From Poronia punctata (taxonomy: Eukaryota > Ascomycota > Sordariomycetes > Xylariales > Xylariaceae): a stretch of 64,000 bases of DNA. The notes under the pieces are model-generated. The model saw nothing but the letters and a program-made list of their open reading frames with translations. It was not told the DNA's origin and searched no databases. The stretch covers positions 144,506 to 208,505 of the forward strand of contig MU401504.1 of NCBI GenBank assembly GCA_022579005.1, given 5' to 3'. The translations under genes were made by a program, and so were the position numbers. Below, piece by piece: positions 1-11,600 of this stretch; position 1 is the stretch's first letter, and each line of letters opens with the position of its first letter.

Positions 1-2
1 AC

Positions 3-842
3 CTGCACCTCCAGCACGTACCGGAAAAGGAAGAACAGCAGTTTCACCGACCGCCGCCATATTCCAGTCCATCCACCGGCGTGCCAGAGCCGCGACGGAT
101 CCCGAATGGACCCCAACGTTACCCGGGGCTCCCGGTTCTTGACTACCGGCAATACTCGCCTCCGATGTTTGACCTGACAGCTGACAGCACCGCCATAACC
201 AGCAAGGCGCCGTACCTGTCAGAGAATGCCAATGCTTTATCATCCCTGATACGCACTCTGGCCACCGTACCGCCGAAGCCGCAGGTTCTGATCCAGGGCA
301 CCCGGGGCAGGAAGACGGATTTCAGCGTGCGGCTCAACCTCATGAGCCTGTTGGTACCGGAAGACCCGCGGGACCGGCTGGACTACATGCGCTGCGTGGG
401 GCGAGACGAGCTGGCGTACCGCGGGGGCAATGAACCCGGAATCGAGCCGGAGCTAGGTGCCGGCGAAGACGGGCTCGTGGCGTGGTGCGAACGCTTCGTC
501 AAGGACCCGGCGACGGTCAAGTCGTTTACGATGGAGCGCGTCGTCGCCAACCTCGACCACGGTTGGCTCGAGGGCCAGATCCGCAGCCTAGTGGCCTCTA
601 TCGAGTACAAGGGTGCGGTCGCCGTGTCGTTCCCGGTGACGCATGCCCGGGTTACGGTGCAGAACCCGGACAAGGTTAACAAGTTCTTCACAAGCGTGAC
701 CAAGCTGTTCTCGGGGAAAGCCAAGTATGAGGTGGTCAAATCTGTGTGGCCCTTTGCGAACGCAAGGAATGGCGAGCAAGGCCGGAAGTGCATCGTCCAA
801 AACGAGAAGACTTGGTGGGAGGAATGGAGGGACCCGAGTTAG
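3..842 (+). CDS. Conserved fungal hypothetical protein, 3' part
   Basis: The frame is open from the left edge of the window and ends at TAG 840-842, so the true start lies upstream. The first in-window start-like codon (GTG at 81) is not convincing because the frame continues before it with a Pro/Gln/His-rich, probably disordered segment. The visible 279 residues hold a low-complexity N-terminal part and then a compact globular part rich in Trp and basic residues. This part includes a beta/alpha-looking stretch near 550-720 and a Trp-rich C-terminus with the motif NEKTWWEEWRDPS. No catalytic motif, signal peptide or membrane segment is visible. It resembles conserved Pezizomycotina proteins of unknown function, but this is recollection only and no function is claimed. 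Confidence 0.7.
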   Translation: MHLQHVPEKEEQQFHRPPPYSSPSTGVPEPRRIPNGPQRYPGLPVLDYRQYSPPMFDLTADSTAITSKAPYLSENANALSSLIRTLATVPPKPQVLIQGTRGRKTDFSVRLNLMSLLVPEDPRDRLDYMRCVGRDELAYRGGNEPGIEPELGAGEDGLVAWCERFVKDPATVKSFTMERVVANLDHGWLEGQIRSLVASIEYKGAVAVSFPVTHARVTVQNPDKVNKFFTSVTKLFSGKAKYEVVKSVWPFANARNGEQGRKCIVQNEKTWWEEWRDPS

Positions 843-2715
843 TCATTTTCCCCCTTTTCTTTTTTTACCTGTACCTTTTACCTGCGATATTAAGATGACA
901 CAGTGCTGACTGCGTGGGTTAGTCAAGTATGCCATTTCACAGAAACGCCAGGGCTGGATAACGAACGAGGATAAACTCGAGTGCATCATGGAGAGCAAAG
1001 GCAAAGGGATTCCTTTGGTGGACTGGGGTCCTGTTGAAGAATACTACTAGCATACTCGTTGATAGCTCGAGTCCGAACGGATACTCTGATCTCGAGCTGC
1101 TCCGACTCGTGACCGTGAGACGACTCGGGCTATCGACATGAGGCGTGAGGTATGAAGTTACGAGACGAAGGGTACGTTTATGATGGCGGGTTTATAAACA
1201 AGCGTACTATATTTGCACATACTATTGCTTCGTTCCACCTGGGCGGCTCGTATTGTGTGGAGTCCCGAACCAATACAACATCTCTCTAACCTTGGCGATC
1301 CGGGCTCTTGGATATCAACACAGATTTCCAGCCCTTTCGTCATACATCCAGGGTGCCGTGCGCCCTAGCGGCTACACGAGAGTTCCCAGATTAAATCCGC
1401 CGGGCGTACAGAAGGTTACGATTGCGACTGGACTAGGAACTAATCCGGATACCTTGGGTTAGATGTGCAGGGAGGGAGAGGCGCGGGGAAGAATAGAAGC
1501 CGTTCCTGTTGCATTTGCCCCAGCATCTAATCTAATCTGAGATGTCGCGGTTTCGATGCGCCATCCTCAACATTTCTTCAGCCGCAACGTCTCGCATAGG
1601 TCCCGAGTCACCGGACTGCAAACACCTGCAGGGTCATGTGGATCGCGGACCCCTGTTCTCCTTTGGACAGCTGCGGGTGGCCTTGGGTGGCGCGGGACCG
1701 CGGGTGGCCATCTCGGTGGCTTGCTCCGCTGTCCCCAAAAGAACTCGAGGCTACATAATCAATGAGAGATGACGCAGCAAACATGTCGCGGATCGGATCT
1801 CGGTTCTACGACGTTTGATTTGGCCGGATCGGCGGCTTTTCACGGCACTAAAACGTCGAGTTTTGTTTATGACGACCGTTTGACATGACGGAATTGTTTG
1901 CCCCCAAACCATATCCTCGGGTTCATTCACGATGGCTTTTTATTTAGGACGTTAGCTAGAGCCGTATCACGAATATCTGAAACAATGACAGAGTAATATT
2001 AGGTCATGATTGAAACTGGCAAAGTAGGTAGTGCAGGCCAGTATAGCTTTGGGTAACAGACAGACAGGCTGTCTAGCATGTACGTAGACGAGGTGACAAT
2101 CTAGATACCCAAGTACATGATGGACAAATGTTTATACATGATGCCTGATCTTGGCTCATTTGCTTTGCTCGGCAGCGAAAGGGTCCGAGGTCTGTGGACA
2201 CGATGGCTTCGTCTCGATCAAGTTAGAAGCTAGATTAGGTATTACAAGTTGTTAAGCGGCGGTCCAATGGCATTTTCTTCTAGTTGCTACACGTACAAGG
2301 GAGATTTGGTGGGATGTGTTCACAAGTTCAAGGTTTCGGGAGGGGAATAATGGAGGTCCTACTCAGAGTTTGATTAACAGACTCACAATGAGGCCTGACT
2401 GTTTGGTCAGTTCCTTCAAACCTGTACAGAAAGTAAGGGAGCGTAGTGCCCCACACTCCTTTATCCCAACAAAAGGACAAGACTGTCATAATTGTAGCCC
2501 CACGATGTCCCATAGGTAAGTATTCAGTGTAACTAAATTATATAAGGAGGTCCAACTCCCCCCCCCTTGAGATTTCTCGTGTGACTCAAGCACCATCACC
2601 AGATAGTTATATCAGTGAGGAGGCTCTCTTCGTTCATCTCAACTTACCAGACTGTCTGTCACGGTTTCCAATCCGAACTAGCGCAGCCCTTACGTGTACA
2701 GACCCAGGAAACGCC
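843..2715. other. Intergenic region, no gene seen
   Basis: About 1.9 kb between the hypothetical gene and the desaturase promoter. Base composition is ordinary. The short open frames on both strands (for example 1542-1772 and 2316-2519) lack recognisable motifs and splice partners. From about 2560 it presumably holds the upstream region of the desaturase. I see no RNA gene or repeat. Confidence 0.5.
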
Positions 2716-2722
2716 TATATAA
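2716..2722 (+). promoter_or_regulatory. TATA-like box of the desaturase gene
   Basis: TATATAA lies 161 bp upstream of the ATG at 2883, followed by a pyrimidine-rich leader (from about 2740) with several CAACA/TCACC stretches. The position fits a core promoter with a leader of about 100-130 nt. Inferred from sequence only. Confidence 0.35.
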
Positions 2723-2882
2723 GTTGATCCAGGAGACCTTTGCTTCTCGGAGAAACCCTTTCCTCCTTGTGCAATAACAACAAGTCAACTACGGCCCCTC
2801 CGGCAGTGTGACAGACTAGCACTTTAAGGACTTTATAGCACATCACACCTTTCACCACCGCTCGGTTGGTTTTATCTCAACC

Positions 2883-3595
2883 ATGAGTTACGTTACCGAA
2901 ACGATCCATGGTGCTGGTGAGTGGTTTTCTTGTCGTATCCTAGTGCCCCTGACCCCTTGCCTGAAACGAGTTTCCGAGAAAAAGCAGCTAACTAATAAAT
3001 CCCCCTTTTTTTTTTGGTTTATAGTGGTTCCCGCAGGTGTAAGGTCTTCTCCCAAAAACACAAATAAACAAGTTAGGTATCTAACTATTCGACTAATAAC
3101 ATCCCAACCTATTCTATGTAATTTCTAGGAACTCACCACATGCAAAAACACCAAACTCGACATCAAGACCCTACGAGAACACATCCCGTCCCATTGCTTC
3201 CAACCCTCGACGATCCGATCGGTGAGCTACGTGGTCCGCGATGTAGGACTTTATATCGGTTTACTCTACGGAACCTTTTACCTAGACAAAAACGTCCACC
3301 ATCTCGGCAGCTTCTGTCTCCGTTACATGGTCTTCCCCTACGCAGCGGGCACCGTCCTGACAGGTCTATGGGTTCTCGCGCACGAGGCCGGACATGGGGC
3401 TTTCTCGACGAATAGGACATTCGCTGACGCCGTGGGCTTCTTGATCCATTCTGCGCTGATGTCGCCGTATTTCGCTTGGCAGTCTAGTCATGCGAGACAT
3501 CATCAGTTTGCTAATAATTTGTCGGTTGATTTGAATTATGGTATTTATTTATTTATTTTCTTTGCTTTTTCTTTTTTTTTTCTCTCCCCTTTTCT

Positions 3596-3672
<77 letters not shown>

Positions 3673-4691
3673 NNNNNNNNNNTTTACCCAAAGATCAACT
3701 AAAACCACCCCATGTTTTTTTTTTTTTTTTCCCCCCCCTTTTATCACCCCCCCCCCCCCCCCCCCCCTGTTATATATGAATGAGATGGGAAGGTGGCTGA
3801 TGTGGATGGAAATGAAATAGTGCCGCCTTGCCGAGATGAATACCAGACTCTTTTCGGCGGCAGTAAAAGACGACTTAAAGAAGAAGAAGAAGAAGAGGAG
3901 GAGGAGGAGGAAAAAGAGGATATGTTGGAAGATGCGCCGATTGTCGTCTTTCTGCGTATCGTGTTACAGCAGGTCGTGGGGTGGTATTGGTATCTCTTGT
4001 GCCATATCACGGCTGGACCGAATAGTGGTGAGTATTTACGATACCAAACGCGTTTATCATTCTTCATACTAACGTTTTAGCAGTACGTTGTTTTCCCGCA
4101 ATACCTTACTTGGAGACACACTATAGTCTTGAAGGTGTTGCTAAAGTTCATATTACAGTCTCCCAGGAAATCGAGAGGATGGTGGGACAACAGCCATTTC
4201 CTCCCCAACAGCTCCCTCTTCCGCCAAGACGAGAAATGGAAAATCGTCATTTCGGACATTGGATTATTAGTTTGTAAGTTTTCGTTTCTTTTCTTTTTTC
4301 TTTTTTCCTTTTTCCCCTCCTCCTTTTTTTATCCCCCCAACTAAAAAAAAGGGGTGAACTAATGAGTAGCGGCCGGAATAATCTACAAACTAATCCAACA
4401 CCACGGGATCCACACCATTCTCTGGACATATATCCTCCCACTCATGTGGGTGAACCACTGGATAATCATGATCACGTACCTCCACCACACCCATCCTTCG
4501 CTTCCGAAATACGCGCCGGAGAGCTGGACGTACCTGCGAGGGGCTCTGGCTACGGTCGATAGGGATCCGGGGTTCGTGTTGAGACATGGGATGCATCATA
4601 TTGTTGATTTGCATGTTGTGCATCATTTGTTTCCGTGAGTTTTTCCTCCCCTTCCCCCTTCCCCCTCCCTTCTCTCCGTCTCTCCCTTTTT

Positions 4692-4722
<31 letters not shown>

Positions 4723-5147
4723 AGTGAGCTAAACGATACGAAAAAAAAAAGCAAAATCCCACATTACCACGCCCAAGAAGCAACAGACGCCATAAAACCT
4801 CTCCTGGGCGAATATTACCACACGGATAAATCTTCCTCTTACTGGGCTTCTTTATGGGAGGCTTTCACGCTTTGTCAGTGGGTTGCTCCTGATGCTGAGA
4901 AGACTGCCAAAGCGGTAAGTTGCGCCCACCCCACCCTACCCACCTATCTACCTACCCCTTTCTTTCTTTTATCATTGTTAGTCGGATGAGTGACTGATTG
5001 TGGGGTACCTATGTTTTATAGAATGTATACAGCAATGACGATGAGCGAAAGACTGTCGATCAAAAGGGCGTTCTATGGTATCAGTCTGATCTGATGCCTC
5101 CTCCGGTCATCACGATGCGTTCTGGCAAGCGGGTTATTGTTGAGTAA
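2883..5147 (+). CDS. Oleate delta-12 fatty acid desaturase (FAD2-type), multi-exon
   Basis: Membrane di-iron desaturase that makes linoleate from oleoyl lipids in the ER. Exons by frame and splice consensus: 2883-2916, 3025-3038 (14 nt), 3129-3540, 3821-4027, a debated tiny piece near 4081-4082, 4159-4273, 4370-4634, 4725-4914 and 5022-5147. This gives about 454 residues, the usual length for the family. The three histidine boxes are present: HEAGH (about 101-105), HARHH (about 137-141) and HVVHH (about 343-347). Four hydrophobic spans and the family-typical WVNHW motif are also visible. Intron 3 (3541-3820) contains the N gap and a long G run, but the coding sequence across it is in frame. 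The loop after box 2 carries an acidic Glu run encoded by GAA/GAG repeats. The alternative to the 2-nt exon is an acceptor at 4126, which would add ten residues. Confidence 0.88.
3025..3038 (+). other. Predicted 14-nt micro-exon of the desaturase
   Basis: Exon 1 ends at 2916 in phase 1, and the downstream exon needs phase 0 to read the conserved DIKTLREHIP stretch. The only in-frame bridge I find is TGGTTCCCGCAGGT, flanked by TTATAG and GTAAGG. Both flanking introns (108 and 90 nt) have CTAAC-like branch sites. Confidence 0.6.
3596..3767. other. Assembly gap in intron 3 with homopolymer edges
   Basis: A run of 76 G (3596-3671) precedes ten N (3673-3682). After the gap come a poly-T run and two poly-C runs up to 3767. 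Such runs beside a fixed-size N block look like a sequencing or assembly artefact, or a real but collapsed homopolymer. They fall wholly within an intron, so the protein prediction is not affected. Confidence 0.9.
4697..4722. repeat. (GT)n microsatellite inside a desaturase intron
   Basis: About 13 GT units lie directly before the TAG acceptor of the intron 4635-4724, in place of the usual polypyrimidine tract. Confidence 0.85.
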
Positions 5148-5405
5148 AAGGTTATAGGTTAGGGGGGGGGTTAGATAGATGTCTTTGTGTGTGGGATGCT
5201 ACTATAATACTGCGTTTTTCTTTTCCTTTTTTTTCCTTTTAAACGTCAGTCGGGTTATTAAATCTCTCCTCTTATTGCCTATTCTCTCTAAACCCCTATA
5301 AGTGATGTTTATCGTAGCAAATCCCAACATCGAAAGAGGGCTCCCGACATGGTCATCAATCTAGTTGGCTTCTATTCTATCCCACTTTTATCCTTCTCCT
5401 TCACT

Positions 5406-5437
<32 letters not shown>

Positions 5438-5714
5438 CATACATACTTACCCATAGCAAACAGTCCGACTCCGAGACCGGGTTAGATAGATACCGGAGGG
5501 AAAGGGAAAACGTCGACGGGAGTGAAACGAAAGGAGTAGTGAAAAGTTCACCCTTGCCTTGTGTTTCTTTTCCCGAATTTATCCCTCGCTATAGATCCAA
5601 ACCCGAACGGCATAGGTTAGAGATAACGTGTTTAGAGCTCATTCGAAGCAAGATGGGTCCATATTCATATAAATCCTGTCTTTGATCGGCTTACACGAAA
5701 AGTGCTAGTCTCTT

Positions 5715-5751
<37 letters not shown>

Positions 5752-7369
5752 CAAAGGAAGTACTTACTAGTACCGGTTCATTGCACAATGCATTTATAAT
5801 ATTCTCTCCCTTTATAACTGAAAAAGTACACAACATGAGAGTTTATGGGGCCACATGCGTCGCCTTTGATAGGTAGGTAGGTAGGTAGGTATTCCCCGTC
5901 ACCCGTGCCCTCCGAGATGCCTCCGCTCTGCGTTACAGGATTCTTTTTTTTTTTTTTTTTTTTTGGTTTCGGTATCTCTACCGATGATAATGTTTCTCCT
6001 CACTTCTGTACATATATGTCTAGTTTCCCCCCCCAAAAAATTAAAAACTTGTATGAGCGCGAGAAGGGCGAACGGCCGTAGTGTTCGGTAGGTTGCATGT
6101 CACACCAGAACACAGCTATTTTATGTATGTATGTAATTATTTACATAAGGACTTGAGGGAGAGAGAGGGGTGGGGGGTGGGAGAGGCAGCAATAGGCCAA
6201 GTTCGAAGTCTCAGAAGGAAAAAAGTCATTGTTACCTTATTACCACCATCAGCCCGGAGTTTGTAAAGCGCCAATGCTGAGTTACAAAGTTCTTGTCTTG
6301 TTCTGCGCCTTAGGTACATGTAATTATCTGATGAAACAAATACATACCTAACCTAACCTACCTAGGTTTACTTACATGCCAATGATCTCCTGTGACCAGT
6401 AGTCAAATCGATTCCCCCCCGACCCGCGCCCTTGTGTATAGGCAGGTAGTGTTAGTTCAAGGGTAACATGTAACTATCGCACAATATCTTGGTACCTACC
6501 TACTTAGTAACACATTGTGTAAGATGCCAAGTTGCAAAAGGTCAATGCTTTGCACCAATTTTCCATTTCGTAACACTTTACTCACCTAGGTAAGTACTTA
6601 CCAGAGACAAGCAACATGAGGTAGGTAGTCGTTTATTCCCATCTGCTATATAAGAAAAGGAAGAAAATAAAAAACCCCCAACCACGACGTCAACCAAAAC
6701 ATAGGGGTTTGGTTATCATGGGAAAACATATTTTCCTTTGGGTGCAAAAGACTTGTTATTAGAAGAAGAAGAAGAAGAAGATCACCACGGGACTAACCCT
6801 CATCCCATCATCTAGGTAGTTCGACCCCAGAGAAATCGGCTTCGAGTAATTACCATAATAATAACAGGTTGGGAACCAAAACAGGGACAAGAAATCCAGA
6901 ACGGAAACTCTGATCCTCATTCCCGCAATTTGATAAGGGGCCCGCCGCCGCGGCCGCTAATGGGAGAAAGAGGGAGGGGGGGGGGGGGGGCGATCAAATC
7001 GGATCTAACTACCTACCTACCGGCAGACATCCTATTGGGATGAATGCGGCAACAGGGACCGTGCAAAACAACCTTTTACTTTACAATTAGGTAGATGAAA
7101 GAAAGAAAAATTGAAATGGGAAAGAATAGATAAACATCTCATAAAGGCGTGACAATAGTATAAGAACCTGTGGATCGTTCGTACCTAACCTTGCTTACTT
7201 ACCTGATATGCAAAGACAAGTAACTGACCTACCTACATAGTGTAAAGGCGCAAGGTAGAAAAATGCAAAACTACCGCCCGGACCCACCTAAGATAGACGT
7301 TAAAATTCTACTACTACTACTACTACATTAGGCAACCTTTTAACACAACCCCTCAACCTTCCCTCTTTT
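5148..7369. other. Intergenic region with simple repeats
   Basis: Desaturase 3' flank running into the AT-rich block; no gene seen. It contains (CATA)n at 5409-5455, poly-T at about 5709-5748 and 5943-5964, TAGG repeats at 5873-5890, AAG repeats at about 6762-6780, a G run near 6976-6990 and many scattered CCTACCTA / TAGGTAGG words. Confidence 0.6.
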
Positions 7370-8472
7370 ACTTTTTTTACTTTTTAAAAAGGGCCTACTA
7401 TTTTTTTGGTTAAGAAGTATTTTAACTTTTTTTCGGCTTTATAGCTTTTGGATTTTAGGCTTTTGCTTTTTTAAGCTTTTAATTTTTTTTTGCTTTAAGC
7501 TTTTATTATAGTAATATATAAAACAATAAAATACTAAAGTGTTTTAAACCTAGTAAAAGGCAATTAGTATTTTATACCTTTATAAATAAAAAACTTTTAT
7601 TTTAAAAGCTTTTATTTAGTTTTTATTATGTTTAAAAATTATAATAAAAACTTTTTTGCTTATAAAAAAGTAATTTTTACTATTATAATAGCAGTTAATA
7701 TAGCACTTTTAAACTTTAGGTTTTATACTTTAGCATACTTATACTAAGCTACTAAGGTTATAAATGCTATTTTTTATGTTTTTTTAAACTTAGCTTTAAA
7801 AAGTATAAAATTTATATTTTAAGCTAAACGCTTTGCTTTTTTAAATATTAAAATAGTATTAGTAAGCAAAAAAGTAAATATTTTACTTTTAAATAAAAGC
7901 TTTAAAGCAAAGTAAGCAAGCACTTATATAATAATAATTATAAACTTTTTTAAAAGTGCTTTTATAAGCTTTTACTTAACTTTTTTTATTTAAATAAGCT
8001 AAATTAATAATAATAATAATAATAGCGTATTAAAAAAACAAAGTAGCTATAGCTTTTATAATAAAAGCTGCTTTTAATTAAAGTTTTGCTTTAAGTTTAA
8101 AACTTACTTTTGCTTTAAGTTAAAACGCAGCTTTAATATTAATTACTTAATAAATAATAATATAAAAAACTTTAACTAGTTTATAATAACTAATAAATAA
8201 AATAAAAAATAAGCTTATATAAGCTAAAGCTTTAAAATTTTATTTTAATTAGTAAAAAGCTTTTTTTAAAATTTTTTTAGCTTTATTAACTTTTAAATAG
8301 CGCTAGCTAACGTGCTTATAGCTTTACTAGCTTACTTTTTAATAGCTTTTTTTATTAATACTAAATAGTTAATTTAATATAAAAATAATAATATTATTTA
8401 TAAGCTATTATAGTATAAAAACTAATTAGTAAACTTTAAAGCAATTTTTAAAAAAAATAAAAAATAAGCTAC

Positions 8473-8671
8473 TAGTAAAGGGAACTATAGGGTAGTATAG
8501 TGAATTCTGTAGATTGATGATATAAAAAAGAAGGAATTTAGCAAGGTTAGGTTAATTAATTATTACTAACTAATTGACCTTAGTGCGCTAGTTTTTATTT
8601 AATTTAGCTATTTAATTTAAGGCTATAAGACTTTATTTTTATAATAAGTCTTTTTATAATATGTTGTATTA
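8473..8671 (+). repeat. LTR-like direct repeat, copy A
   Basis: 199 bp that aligns without gaps to copy B at 16175-16373, with about 20 differences, all of them transitions by eye. It begins TA and ends TA, as TG...CA ends would after RIP. It contains a near-perfect inverted repeat built on GGTTAATTA / TAACTAATTG around an ATTAC core. Confidence 0.75.
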
Positions 8672-11600
8672 AGTGCCGGCTGTATAAAAAAAGCAACGTT
8701 AACTTTAATAATTTTAAGTGCTAATTTGTTTATTTTTGCACTTTTTTTGTTTCTTTTGCTTTATAAGGTCTTTTTTATTGCTTATAGTTAGTTTTATTAA
8801 GTATAATTTTTTTTGTTTTTAGCTAACCTTCTAACTAGTTTTAATACTTTTAAATTAATTGCTTAGCGCTATATAGTTGCTATTTAAAGCGCTACTAGTT
8901 ATTTTTATAATTATAACTTTTTTATTTAACTAAGTATTAAAAACTTTTTTTAAAGCAGTTTAGTTAATAATTTAAAATAGTTTTAACTTTAAATAATTTA
9001 CTAGCTTTTTTTAAGTTTAGTTAGTTATTTTAAATTAAACTTAGTATTAAAACAAATTAATAAAATAAGTTTTTACTTTTTTGTTTAAAAAATAAGTAAG
9101 TTATAAATATAACTAAATATATTTTAAAAGTTTTTAGTAAATTAATTTTATAAGCTAGTTTTTTAATTTTTTTTTTTATTTTTTAAAAGCTAGTACGTTG
9201 TTAAAAGTATTTTTAAAATAGTTAACTAAGTAAATAATATTTGTAATAAAGTTAAAAATAAACTTTATTTTTTTTGCTAAATTTAATTAGTTTATACTTT
9301 TAATTATAATATTGTTTAGCGCAAGTAGTAGCAAAGTTTATAGCTAGTTTTGCGTTTTATTAAAAGTAGATTTAAAAAGTATTTAACTTGTTTAAATTTA
9401 ATACTATTAAAATTATTTTTTTTAATTGTAAAATAATATTATTAAATTTAAATAGTTAAAATTTAAATAGTAGTTTATAGGCAAAGGCCTTAATAGTTTT
9501 AAAGTAGCTACTATTTAAGTTTTATTATAATGCTAGTAATAGTTTAATTTTTTTTTTTTTTAAGTGCTTAAAATAAAAGTAACGTATTACTATTTTAACT
9601 ATTTAATTTTTTTATTTTAAAGCTGTATTTATTTATAAATAGTAAGCTATTAATATTAAAAGTTTTGCGCTAAAACTTTTTTATAGCTTTTTTTAAAAAG
9701 CTAAAGTAAACTTTTAGTTTTAGTTTAAAATAATGCTTAATAAAACGCTTTAGTTAGTTAGTAAGATTATTTAAGTAAATATAGTTGCTTAGTTTTTAGC
9801 AATATACTTTATATTACTAGGTATTAGCAGTAACTATTTAAATATAATATAAGTAATTATTATTAAAGTATTAAAATATTTATAGCTTTTTAGTTTTTAA
9901 AGTAAGTTAGCTAATTTAACTTTTAAAAGCTTTATAATAAAGTTTATAGCTATAGTTTTTATAAAGTATAAATTTACTAGTTTTGTTGCTTAATAAAAAC
10001 TATATAGCTTTTTTTATAAAGTTATATAAAATTTGCATATATTATAGTAGTTAATATACTTTTTAACTAGCTTTGTTTTAAATTAAATTAAGTATTAGTT
10101 TAAGTTTTATAATATACGTTGTTTTTTAAAGTAGTATTTATTATTATATGCTGTTATTATAAACGTTGCTACTATACTTTTTAATATATATAGCTTTTAG
10201 TTTTTTTTTTAGTTTATATTATAAATTAAACTTTTAATAACTTTAAATAAATAGCTAGGCTTTAAAAAATTTGCAACGTTTTTGTTGTTATTTTAAATTT
10301 TTTGCAAAATTTAGTAATATTTTAAGTCTTTTTTATAGCTTTTTTAAAATTTCTTTTTTATTTTAAAATTTATAATAGCTATTGTTTTGCTAACTAACTA
10401 TACTTAGTTAAGCGTAAGCTTTTTATTTAATTTAATTACTTTGCTATTTTTATTTACTTTATTAGTAACGTTTTAAAATTAGCTTAGTATATTTAAAATA
10501 AAGTTTAATTGTTTTAAAAAGTAATAAGTTTGCAAGCTATATTAAAAAAAGTAGATTAACGCATTAACTAGCTTTTTGTTTGCTTTATTTATTAAAGTAG
10601 TATTAAAGCTAGTTTAATTAAATATTTTTTTAATAGCTAAATAGTTTATTAATACTACTACTAAGTTATTTAAAGCTTTAATTATTATTTTAAAGCGTTT
10701 GTAAGCTTATACTACGTATATTACTTTTATTTTAAAAAGCTTATATTTTAATTTTAGTTAAAATAATAACTAGCTTAAAAATATAATAAGTTTTACTTAA
10801 ATATTTAAAATAAATATATTAAGTTGCTATTTATAGCTTTTTTTAATATAAAATAATATAATATTAAATTTTTGTTTTAATAAAGCGTTTACTTATATAA
10901 ACAAAGTTTGCGCTAAGTTATAATGTTTAAAAATAGTATGCTTATAAATAAGGTTTTATATAGCTTAAAAAAATATAAGTTTAGCTTTAATAGGTTTAAA
11001 ATAAGTTAATTAAATATAAGCTTAACGCTTTTTTAAATTATTATTTAATACTTTTTTCTTTTTACGTTTTTTGTTTAATAAAGCAGTTTTTTTTTTTTAT
11101 AAAGGTTTTATATATTAAGCGTAGTATAGTAGCAATGTTTATAAAAATCTACTACTACTAAAGTACTATTTTAAAGCTTTTAAGTTATTTAAAAATATAA
11201 AGTTTTTAAAAGTAGCTAATTTATGCTTAGTTATTAACATTTTAAAAAAGTTAATATAAAAGCTTAGTAGTTTTATAAAAAAGTATTTTAAAAACAACTT
11301 TTTAAGTAATATTAAAATTTGTTTTTATTTAAATAAGTTAAATACTTTTTATAAATATTTTAAGTAACTAGCTTTATTATTTAAAAATATAATAATATTA
11401 TTAATAAAAGCTTTATAAAATAATTTATATAGTTTTAATATTTAGTTTATAAAATATTAAATATATGCTAGCAAGTTATAAAATTTTATAAGTGCTACTA
11501 TAAAGCATTTTAGTTTTTATAAGCTTACTACTATAAATTAGTTTTAATAATTTAAATAAACTTTAAACTAGTAAAAAAAAGTTATAGCATTTACTATAAT

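Noticed and set aside
3222..3779. Open frame running through the G run and N gap
   Set aside because: Its first half is the real desaturase exon 3; the rest is a poly-Gly translation of intron and gap sequence.
3744..4067. Minus-strand Ser-rich frame
   Set aside because: Antisense shadow of the Glu repeat in the desaturase exon.
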